A stretch of 64,000 nt of DNA, taken from Sacculina carcini. Lineage: Eukaryota; Arthropoda; Thecostraca; Sacculinidae. Of this stretch, positions 12,241 through 22,645 are shown one piece after another (the first letter of the stretch is position 1; each line of letters starts with the position of its first letter). The translations under genes and the position numbers were made by a program. The notes below the pieces were generated by a model. The model was not told where the DNA came from and made no database searches. It worked only from the letters and a program-made list of their open reading frames with translations. The stretch lies in contig OU696587.1 of NCBI GenBank assembly GCA_916048095.2, positions 3,310,579 to 3,374,578 of the forward strand. The letters run 5' to 3'.

Positions 12241-12590
12241 GTGTCCGTATGCGGTGCTATGCACACTCACAGTGTCTAGCACCACATACGGACACAATAT
12301 TCACCCACCTTCCAGATAAATGTTTACCGAGTTTATGCTGACAATACATGAGCATATGCTGCATTGTACACCTTTACAACTGCCAATTTTTCTTGATAGT
12401 GTGAAATGATTGTTCTAAAAGTTTAAAATTGTCCTAAATCTAAATAGTTGATCTAAAAATGAAAAAGTTGCAAAAACTTGTATTTAGAACATATTTAATA
12501 CTTACCTCAGATCAATCAAATATTTATTTTGGGCTCCTTATGATAAACAGATTCTATGATACAAAAGTTGCATTTGCAACAAAAGGTCAC
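12236..12590 (-). mobile_element. hAT-like family C, half copy
   Basis: Reverse-complement similarity to 43116-43445 is clear over the whole length: the terminal AGGGTGACCTTTTGTTGC, a TTTTTCATTTTTAGA segment, and a GCAGCATATGCTCATGTATT segment. It contains a hairpin with 19-bp arms at 12241-12259 and 12277-12295. The other half of the element is absent; a GT microsatellite abuts the hairpin. Confidence 0.7.
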
Positions 12591-12904
12591 CCTAATTATT
12601 ACTGACATCTACCCTTGAAACATTACTTAAAATTAAAATTGTGATGCATGTGCTCAACGGATAGATTCCTCATTCATTCCATAACATACGGTGGGGCAGC
12701 AACACCACCACTCCACCACCACGAAACGACAGGAAAGAAAAATTAAAACGACAGTAAAAGGAAGATTGGAATCAAAAATAATAACTCGAACTCTATAATA
12801 ATAAGAACTCGGATATAAAAGTATTGAGGAGGCGTTTAGAGGAGGTCCATGAGATAATATCACGTAGGCTATTGGAAAGAAGAGAAGGATGAGAGAAAAG
12901 ACAG

Positions 12905-13448
12905 ATGATATATTATAAAATGATTCAATTCCATTTCGTCCCATGTCATTCGACCATTGGAAGAACAGAAGCCATTGGAGACCGCATTGAGTTGTACTCC
13001 ACTATGCATAGCATAAATCAAATTCCTGGTGATAATGGGCGTGCTATACAAGTAAATTTAGAAGTGCGCTCAAGGGAAATGAAGATTTAGTGCAACTTCA
13101 ATGGATGTGAGGTCATTGAAGACGAAAACGCTGGAGCTGAATATTATTTTCATACAAATATTCTTCCACACTATAAATATGTTCCAATCAAGTCCGTAGC
13201 TTTCGAATGGATTTTTAACTTTTCAAGTTCTATTGTCCAAGCGTGGGCACAATTTGATCTTCAAAAACGTTGAAATAATGATTATTATGTGTATAAACAT
13301 TGTCTAGTATGTGTTATCAAAATAATTGATCAATTTTCATATTTATATCAGTTTTAATAAATGCCTATATTTGCCTATTTTGTCGTTATATCGTGCCTAT
13401 TTGCCGGCCTATTTTGCCAGTTTCAAGTGCCTAAACAACCGGCCTTTA
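12905..13448 (+). mobile_element. hAT family B remnant with dimerisation-domain relic
   Basis: Around 13167-13240 the plus strand reads YKYVPIKSV-x-FEWIFNF, which resembles the hAT C-terminal dimerisation block KYAPIxSVDVERSFxxYK. Upstream, residues ELYSTMHSINQIPGDNG (near 12990) match the relic in the copy at 39124-40345. The right end, read on the minus strand from 13448, is TAAAGGCCGGTTGTTTAGGC, nearly identical to that copy's terminus. The left end was not found, so it is truncated. The coding frame is broken and non-functional. Confidence 0.65.
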
Positions 13449-15057
13449 GTAATTACAATTATTAACAAAATATATTAATTCCAGGCACAACCCATGAAAT
13501 TAAATTCTGGGACATTTTTCAGTGAAAATGGCATTGTATGTTTTTTCGCCTAAGAATGGGATTTGATGTGAAAAAATACTTTTTGTTATCACAAAAAAAT
13601 TCCCAACTCTAGTGATTACAAAACCTAGTTGACACAACACAGACAAGCACGGAATGCCAAAACAGAGCTCGTTCCGTTGAAACACGTGTGTTTATGCACT
13701 AAAATTCCGACGCTATATTACAGTGTATCTGTGTTTGTGTGTGTCAGTGTCAGTGTGTGTTGGGCTGTGTCGGCTAGGTTGCCGGCAAGTGTGGGTTCAA
13801 GTGCGAGATTGACTCATGAAACCTCTCTGCATCAACGTGACAAGTACAAAAACAGGCCAGTAAGTCCAACTCATTGTGACATTGCATCATTTCACTGAGC
13901 AAGCAGTTGCTGTTGACATTTGGCTAGCACGAGGGCTCAACGCAACCTATGATGTTGATGATGACTGTTTTTAAAGGGCGCACCAGCCTGTTAGACCATA
14001 TGGCGTCTCCAGGGAGACCAAAGGTCCGGCATGTCTCTTGATTCAACATTATACTATGAGATATTAGCTAGATAGAGGTCATAAATGATATATGGGATAT
14101 ATCATGTTTGCTCCGCTAACAGCTTTGGAAATTTCTGGATTCACTTCTGGTTATTATTAGTATTAGTATTACTGCTTAAGAAGAATACTTACCTGCATTC
14201 ACAGAGCGGTTATTGCGCCTTCCACTCGTATCGCTTACTGGTGCAATATCGCATATGCGTTAATTGCCAGTGTTAAACTGAATTGCATGGATCAATATTA
14301 GCCTGATTATTAGGTCGCTAAATATTAGCATTGTTTCTTCATTAACTGCGTTACGGAGAATAAACCTTTTAAAATCAGTTTGTTGGATCACATTTGATCT
14401 GTACACAATAATGAAATTACTAAAAACATGACTTGGCTACATTGCTCAAAATATCTGCGTATCCAGTGATCTGACTGAATCCCGGCCAAACAGTTTGAAC
14501 AAGAGCTCATTGCCGAGATCAAGAACATAGTGACAGAAAAAAGCGGATATTCACGTGGTTTCATCACTGTTGCACTTTAAACATTGTCCGCTTCGTTGAA
14601 CCTTGTGTGGAACCTTGTGTGTGACTAGAAAAATAAACAATCGACATAAAGCAAAACAGTAATGGTGATAAGCAAAAGTGGAATACACATTGAAGAAACA
14701 GACTTACATGTGGCTGCCTTGCTGGACTTCACTCCTGCTCCCTGCTCTCCATTATCAGCAGAAACAGCAGCTGGCTTACGCTGTCAAAACCACATACACA
14801 CACCACACACACACAAGCATATGGTGACCATGGCCACTGCTATAGATCGATTAGTTATCGAGTTTGGTCCCTATCACACGACCCATGAGGCCGGTGCACC
14901 CCGTGGATCAAACGCACTAAACAAATAGCGTGCATAAAAGTAGTAGAACATTATCTTGGAATGTTGACATTTACTGATATCCAGCGATAAGAAGCCTAGA
15001 GCACTAAAACAGAACTCGTTACGTTGAAACCCATGTTTATGCACCAAAATTCCGACG

Positions 15058-15115
<58 letters not shown>

Positions 15116-15130
15116 GTATATATATATATG

Positions 15131-15162
<32 letters not shown>

Positions 15163-15700
15163 CTTGTGTGTATGCCCCTGTGTGTGTGGGTACATATCAC
15201 TGATATGAAATATATTTAACGAATATACAAACTGTCACATTATTATGAATACAGTTGGCCAGTTTTCACAGCACTGACTCGAGAAAACACAGAATAACTC
15301 GGCATCAACAACTTGCTCCGGCAGAAACTCACATTGTCAACTACAATTTTTAACAACATGCTTCTCCACACAAGACGGGTAAGTTCACCAGCAATAAACT
15401 AGGACCAGTTTTGCAATTTGTGCTCATATTCAAGACAGACATACACTAGGTTATCCATTTTGAAGAAAAAAATTGTTCTTAATTGGAAGTCCTGAATCCA
15501 TCAGAAATCCACATATTTCGGCTCGGTTGTCTGATTCACAACATTCAACAGTCTCCTAGCCAGTTTTGTAGACCGTCATCCAATCGTGCAAACACAAGCA
15601 GAATTTCCACAGATATGCACCCATACAAATTATCATGTGTGCATGGACGTGTGTATATGTGCGTGTTGTGCGAATAAACAGAACATACACGTATCCGTGT

Positions 15701-15708
<8 letters not shown>
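13449..15708. other. Intergenic, upstream of the vanin-like gene
   Basis: No coding signal that I can support. It holds short TG-rich patches (13730-13765), a CA patch (14795-14815) and a (TA)n/(TG)n microsatellite at 15061-15162. A promoter may lie here, but no element can be named. Confidence 0.4.
15061..15162. repeat. (TA)n/(TG)n compound microsatellite
   Basis: About 50 bp of TA repeats, interrupted TA/TG blocks, then about 10 TG repeats. Confidence 0.95.

Positions 15709-15772
<64 letters not shown>
15709..15772. repeat. (TG)n microsatellite 5' of the vanin-like gene
   Basis: An uninterrupted run of about 31 TG dinucleotides ends 160 bp before the chosen start codon. It creates spurious Cys-Val open frames and extends the vanin frame upstream as a non-biological leader. 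Confidence 0.95.
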
Positions 15773-15773
<1 letters not shown>

Positions 15774-15932
15774 GCGCAGTTTGTTAGTGAAGCGCATTCA
15801 CAAGTGTGGAGAGCGCCGCGGACGACGACGCAGTATACTCTCGTCTGTCGTGTTGGCAAGTCAAGCACTGTGCATCCATCAATCGCTTGCTACATCGGAC
15901 GGACGGACGGACGGTACTCAGCCGAGGTCAGA

Positions 15933-17540
15933 ATGTGGATAATTGCCTTGATGCTGACAGTCGTGGCTGTGAGTACAGCACAGCGACACATATTGCCCGC
16001 AAGGCTGGAAGACCTAGGAGACGGTGAGACACACAGCAGAACTTCCAACACGGCAACAGCGTCCTTCTACACAGCCGCAGTGCTGGAGATGGCACCATAC
16101 AGCAGCGGCAACGACGGTCACACCTATGACGACAATGTCCTTGAGGTGCGACGACAAACGGCAGAGGCGGCGGCACATGGAGCCGACATCATTGTCACAC
16201 CCGAGTACGGCCTGATCGACACGGACGTGCTGTCCAACCAAACAACGTGTCACCGAGCCAGCTGGTCGCTGCCGCCGCTTGACGAAGACCTGGCTCCATG
16301 CGACGACGACATTCAGTGGGATACGCTGCCACAGAAGCTCAGCTGCATCGCCAAGGACAACCGCATCTACCTGGTCGCCAATCTGATCGAGCGACATTCA
16401 TGCCAGCATCAGCAGTCAAACTGTAACGGACGCGACAATGTCGAACTTTACAATACCAACGTGGTTTTCGACCGACAAGGCAGACTGGTCTCCCGCTACC
16501 GCAAACAGCACTTGTTCGCAATCGAGCTACTCGTGCTGCAGACGCCACGTGACCTCGAGCCAACTGTGTTCGACACCGATTTTGGCGTGCGCTTTGGCGT
16601 GATCACCTGCTTCGACATTCTGTTCGAGCGACCGTCCGTTGAGCTGGTGCGACGTGGTGTGCATCACATTGTCTTCCCGACAGCGTGGGGCGACGAACTG
16701 CCGTCGTTGACTGCCGTGCAGACGCACAGCGGCTGGGCAGTGGGGCACGGAGTCACCCTGCTGTCGGCCAACAGACGCAGACTGCGTGACGCAGGCGTCG
16801 GCTCCGGCATCTACAATACAGCTGGCACTGGTAGCAGTTACATCGTCTACACCAGCAACACGTGCGACAACCAGAGGAGCACGCTGATTGTTGGCCGGGT
16901 GACAGTGGCGCGTCCAAGCAGCGACACACAAGTGGACGTTCAAGCGAGTAGGAAGCAGCCGGCGCGTGTACACACCGATCAATGCCACGCGACCGGAGAC
17001 GAGGACCACTACAAGCCAATGCACTACAACCTATCCGAATACAGCAGTCAGCCTCTGTTAAGGCTCGAACAGTCTCAGCGTCTATGCCACGGTCGCCAGT
17101 TATGCTGCCAATTGGAGCGACTTAGCTCCGACACCGTTGAGCCGGCGGTCGCGTCTACCATTCGACTAATGGCATTCAGCGGAAAACGTCACACCATGCC
17201 GCACTGGGACACTGATGTGTGCGCCATCGTGCGCTGCCGCACCAAGAGCCAAGGCTCTTGTAACCAGCTGCCGCAGCAATCGCCGGACACCGACGCGCCA
17301 GCAGCAGCAGTCAAGTACAAGCTGTGCGCCACGTTCGCCAACGACGCGTCAGTATTCGCCTCGGTGCTGGACGCCGGACTGCGACTGGCACCTCGCTGGC
17401 AGTACGACATGCGCGCGCGCTGCATCACATTCACCGTCACGCCAAGAACATACGTGGCGCAGATGTACGCCCGACGTTTCCTGGCCAGCGAGACGACCAT
17501 CGACGAGTACAGAAACAATGTGCTGACCCAATATCCCTGA
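15933..17540 (+). CDS. Vanin/biotinidase-type secreted amidohydrolase
   Basis: Encodes 535 residues, close to human biotinidase (543) and vanin-1 (513). These nitrilase-superfamily enzymes cleave carbon-nitrogen amide bonds in pantetheine (vanins) or biocytin (biotinidase); which substrate is used here cannot be told. The triad is intact: Glu91 in TPEYG, Lys191 in YRKQHLF and Cys226 in GVITCFDILFERP. The start at 15933 is chosen because it gives a signal peptide (residues 1-17, MWIIALMLTVVAVSTAQ); the frame upstream of it is TG repeat. Possible N-glycosylation sites are Asn102 (NQT) and Asn366 (NLS), and the protein is cysteine-rich. The C-terminus is polar, with no GPI-anchor tail, so it is probably secreted rather than membrane-tethered. 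The gene has no intron and codons are GC-rich, like the topoisomerase exons. It points toward the topoisomerase gene. Confidence 0.93.
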   Translation: MWIIALMLTVVAVSTAQRHILPARLEDLGDGETHSRTSNTATASFYTAAVLEMAPYSSGNDGHTYDDNVLEVRRQTAEAAAHGADIIVTPEYGLIDTDVLSNQTTCHRASWSLPPLDEDLAPCDDDIQWDTLPQKLSCIAKDNRIYLVANLIERHSCQHQQSNCNGRDNVELYNTNVVFDRQGRLVSRYRKQHLFAIELLVLQTPRDLEPTVFDTDFGVRFGVITCFDILFERPSVELVRRGVHHIVFPTAWGDELPSLTAVQTHSGWAVGHGVTLLSANRRRLRDAGVGSGIYNTAGTGSSYIVYTSNTCDNQRSTLIVGRVTVARPSSDTQVDVQASRKQPARVHTDQCHATGDEDHYKPMHYNLSEYSSQPLLRLEQSQRLCHGRQLCCQLERLSSDTVEPAVASTIRLMAFSGKRHTMPHWDTDVCAIVRCRTKSQGSCNQLPQQSPDTDAPAAAVKYKLCATFANDASVFASVLDAGLRLAPRWQYDMRARCITFTVTPRTYVAQMYARRFLASETTIDEYRNNVLTQYP

Positions 17541-17659
17541 GAGCGTTCAAGACGAACGCTCTCGGGTCATCGACCACAGACAAGTGCGATATCGAACCAA
17601 CACTGAATTAATGGACCATTACAGTTGACGACGCTTACTCACTGAAGCAACTGCAAAAA

Positions 17660-17665
17660 AATAAA
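17660..17665 (+). promoter_or_regulatory. Polyadenylation signal of the vanin-like gene
   Basis: AATAAA lies 120 bp after the stop codon in a plausible 3' UTR. Confidence 0.6.
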
Positions 17666-17669
17666 ACAC

Positions 17670-20149
17670 AGGTGCACTGCTAACCCACTTGCTGTTGAAA
17701 CAAACAGCATAGAGATTGACTTTGATACCCAAAAAACATTGTATCGCACACACAAGCTCTACTTATATACCAGTTGATTCTCCTACCTGTTTTACCGACT
17801 TGCAAATGTGCAAGCTACCTTAAAGTGCATGCCTGCGGTGTGAGTTATCGTATCGGTGTGAGTTATCGCCTACTTTGTTTTCTGTATGCCAATAAGATAC
17901 CTCAAAAGTTTCGTGAGAAGTAACGCCGATATTGCAGCGTTTATAGCACATCGTACTACTGAACATGAAGCCAACAACACCAATGGATAAAGACAATAGA
18001 GTTGTCAGCGTATCGACTCGACTATATCGACTCGGTAAACCGTGTTCTTCAAACAAAGATTGCCCACGTACTGTATCACAATCAGTCTCCCAACGTGACT
18101 AGCACGTGACATATTTGCGCCACGAACGTAATCAACGACACCTCCGCGAATCAACGCAAACCTCATTTGCAAAATTGGCAAACGCACGCGCACACAAACG
18201 CGCACATACCATCACACACCGGGAATTACGACATTACGAAAATTGACTGCCTTGTTTGGACAGATGTTGGTGGCAGTATCGACGAGGGTAGGGAAATATT
18301 GAAAATGACCAGTTGATGGCGTAGAAAGCATAACAAACAACAGGCCACCGACTATTTGTATCATTCATCAAGTTTGACCCTCTTGCAGCCGTAATTGCAA
18401 AAGCTGGCTGTGACTTTGTGTCGTAACCGGAACACCACCACGACCTATTGCCAATTCAATACCATCCGGAATTGTCTCGAATGCCTACTTCCGAGCGGAG
18501 CACGAAAAAGGAGAAAGACAGACGCGACATCAGCGTTGCGCACAGACACACCACAAACTGTGATACAAACTGAGGTGATATCCGACTCTGTTATATAAAC
18601 AGACGCACAAAACATTCACTCACTATCAACACGAACCGAGAAAATTGGAAAAGGCAAGGTTGATTGGAAATGTTCACAATTTCCACAGATCAAATACACA
18701 GTGTCAGATACAATGAACCTGGGTCAGTGTCAGTGCAGCTCTAGAAACAAAAACAATACACGTTGCATCCACCTCACATCCAACCAACGATGGGGGGCAA
18801 GTGAACAAAGACGACGACATAAACGACCGCAAACTGGGTGCTGGGAAATGGCCGCAGCACGTAAAATCCCGGATGGATGTTGAGAAAAAAGATCTGGCAA
18901 AGAATTGTGCATGCCATGCAATCGCAAATACATCGCACGCACCACCAATCTAACCTACTCACTCTCTTATCACTCTACCCACGTATATCTCTCACTAAAC
19001 ATTCCGTGAGAACGATTACACAGTGGCATAATTGCGAATCATATTCCGTTTACAGTAACTATTTGTAATTGTTTACAGTAACTGTTTGCAATTGCAAATG
19101 TGTTGCTGTTTAGAACCTAAAAACCACTTGGGTGTCATACAAAATAGAAAGCAGCAAGGAGTTCTCATAGCGGCTCATTTAGTGAGTCAAGTTCAAATTC
19201 GACATTGGCAAAGTGAAGGAGAAAGCGGATTCCAGAATGAAATGATCAGATTTGAACAATATGTGTGGAACGAATTTATCGTCAGCTCGAATGTGTATCC
19301 TGAAACATGAATTAATGTAACTCGTGAATGTGTCACCCGATGAATGTAATCCCTATCCGCTTAATTTTACCTCGTTCGATTTTCTTTGCTCCAAATGCTG
19401 ACAAAGCGTTTGGATTATGTTTTATCTCCGTCATCCCACCCGTCCCGTTTCTTGACAGAATGTTGAAAACAAACACGTGGCTGACATTCGTGCTAGCCAA
19501 ATATGAAAAGTCAAGATATCAACGAGCCGCAGACATTGCAGAGAAATGCATTAGATGCAAAGCAAGAAAACAGCGACAAACGGCGAGTTTTTTATCATTC
19601 GGTAATGCGTAGAACACACTGTAAACCACCAGTATAACAGCAGCGACCAGAAGCACCGTGCATCCATATGCCACTCATAAAACTAATACATTCATGCTAC
19701 ATCGCCCATAGCCAGTCATACTACTAAAACCTGCACGAATACGGTACAGTCGATACCCTCTCAGCGTGCATACATAGCCTCGTGGGACGTTGAGTGTTGC
19801 ATGTATACGAGAACGTGGACAGGATGTTCGATGTAATTACGTGTACAAATGTCCATTACGGCTCACACACATACACAAACACACAAAAACAGACACACAC
19901 AGAATCAACGATGACCGCACGTTGCACTACTGCATTTTCGATGACCACAAACATATTGAAAATTTGCTTTTATATGATATATTGCGACAAATATACCGAC
20001 ACTGCGATTGTTGTTCAATTATAATATATATAAAGAAGCGGTTCATACATTGAAATTACAGGGCTAATAATTTGATTGAAATAAATGAAATACAATAAGT
20101 GAGTTATTAAAATGATAACGGTTGAGGTCACAGTGAAAACCGGTCATAA
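17670..20149. other. Intergenic, nothing recognisable
   Basis: Only short open frames without family resemblance. A purine/pyrimidine-mixed, non-repetitive stretch with a CA patch near 19865-19905. Missing 3' exons of the topoisomerase gene (minus strand) could lie anywhere between here and 35600, but none could be identified. Confidence 0.4.
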
Positions 20150-22645
20150 GCCAGTGCGTGTTTCCTGTGTGTATGGCAGTTATATTGAATCAATTAATGA
20201 GAACTGACGTGAGGCACAACAACGAGTGGTTTATGCTAGGCAATTTCAACGTGAACTTATTCAACGCCGATACTCATCAGTCGACGCAGATTTTTATTAA
20301 CACAATGATGGACTTGGGGTTTTATCCGCTGATAAGGAAGGCTACTAGGGAAACCAGGCAAAGCAGTACCCTGATTGATAACATATATACCACCGACGTG
20401 GCCAGCAATATCACCAGTGGCATTATACAGGACGATTTCTCGGATCATTACCCAATATTTCCTATTGTCAACAACATAATCACGGAAAAGGAGCCGGTGT
20501 GTTATACAAGAAGAAAATATACTGACAAGCGAATACAAAGGCTCAACCGGGATCTAAACAGCATCAACTTGGACACAATATTATCTGATAATGTCGATCA
20601 CTCTTATGAACGGTTCGTCGACGTTTATATCCGGGCGGTTAACAAGTACTTACCGATGTAAACAACCAAAATTGATAACAAAACCAAAATGCGGCCATGG
20701 ATTACAAGGGAAATCAAGATCTCCAGTGACAACAAACGAGTGCTTTACCGAAAGTTTATGACCACAAAAACAAAGAAGACTAGAAAAATTACAAAATCTA
20801 CAGAAATAAGCTCACACAATTAATAAATACGAACAGGAAACTTTACTATGTGCGACACAACTCTGATAGAAATGTCACAATCAGGCAAAAATGGCAAACC
20901 ATAAAAACAACGTTGAATATAGGAACAAAAGAGAGATAACCGATACCGAACCGATGTCATTTAAGCACAGAAAATTGGACAATTACAGACTATCAGAAGA
21001 CAGCAAGTCCTTTCAATGAATAATTTGTGAAAATTGGACCAGTTCTTGCCTCAGCAATTAACACCAGCCCGACTAGAATAGGTCTGTCAGCATATAAACA
21101 TGGTTCCATCAACTATGTTCCTCTATCCCGTTTCAGAGATGGAAGTAAAGCGAACAATTAAGTCTGCTAAAGGGACATGTTCTACAGATCATCTAAATCT
21201 CAACATGAAGATAGTTAAAGACATCTCCAATCACATCTCCACTATAATACATTTTCAATGTATCTTTTTCGACGGGAACGTTTCCAAATCTCATGAAAAA
21301 TGCAAAAATAGTACCGATACACAAGTCTGGGAGAGGGGGAAACTATCGACCGATTTCTTTACTGGATCAATTTTAAAAAAATATAGAAAAATTACTTCAT
21401 CAAAGACTTGCAGATTTTATAAAAAACACAAAATTATCAATGAAAATCAATATGGATTCCAAAGAGGAAAGAACACATCACAAGCGGTCCTTGATATGAT
21501 CAACTACATAACTGAGTCTTTTGAGCAGCGTCAAATAACTGTTGGATTATTCCTGGATCTGAAATAGGCCTTTGACACTGTCGATCACAGCATATTGTTG
21601 AAAAAACTAAACTTATACGGCATTAGAGGCACAACTCTACAATGTATCACAAGTTATTTAACACAGAGAACACAATACACTGAAGTAGGTGGATCAAGGC
21701 CTGAACAATTAGAACCCATAGAATGAGGGGTTCCAAAAGGTTCTACACTGGGACCGACACTATTCATACTCTACATCAACGATCTATTCAACATCATGAG
21801 ACAGACAAAAACAACATCATTTGCGGATGACACCAACATAGCTTTCAAAAACAAAAACACGTATAAAATATATCAACAGATGAACTCATATATCAAAATA
21901 ATACAAGAATGGTTCACGAGTAACAAATTATCGCTCAATGTAAAAAAGTATATTTACATTGTTTTCAGTAACAGTAGTGACACCTCAAACAGCTGTCAAA
22001 ACATAGGGGCAGATAAGCTAGAAAGAGATATTTTCTGCTTACAATCTGAAAGCATCATACATCACCTTCATTCATACATACATACATATCATACATCACC
22101 TTCATTCAAAAAAGAAAATATTCAAGAATTGGATGACGTAGTAAAACTGAATAAATTGACTAAAATGTATGCAGAATATCATAAGAAATTATCATCAAAC
22201 ATTCAAGCATACTTCACAATCAATACACGACATACAGACAAATTCCATATTTCCCACACACGAACCAAACTAAGAAGCTTGTCATTTTTCTACGCAGGCA
22301 TATTACAGTGAATGAATTCCACAAACAGCAAAAACAAACTCCTACGTTGTCCAGCCACAAGAAAAACTTGAAAAAACAATACATTCAATCGTACTCTGAA
22401 GAATCTGACCAACGAAATATAAAGGATATATTCGAGTGCGACGAGTCGTGATTATGCTAACTGTGTGTGTGCGCGAGTGTGTTTGTGTGCATGAACTATC
22501 TCTCAGTGTTTAAATGTGCAAATTAGTATGCGTGAATGATTATATGTGCACGTCTATGTATTGTATCGTATTAACAATTTGCTTAAACTCAGACAACACT
22601 TGCCTATTCAGCTTCAATTGCCTTTACAGTTTTTATTTAATCATA

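Noticed and set aside
15711-15932. Upstream extension of the vanin-like frame to an earlier Met
   Set aside because: The extension is TG-repeat translation and would bury the signal peptide; the start at 15933 is better.
16339-17531. Antisense and shifted open frames over the vanin-like gene
   Set aside because: Shadows of a GC-rich coding exon; no family motifs.
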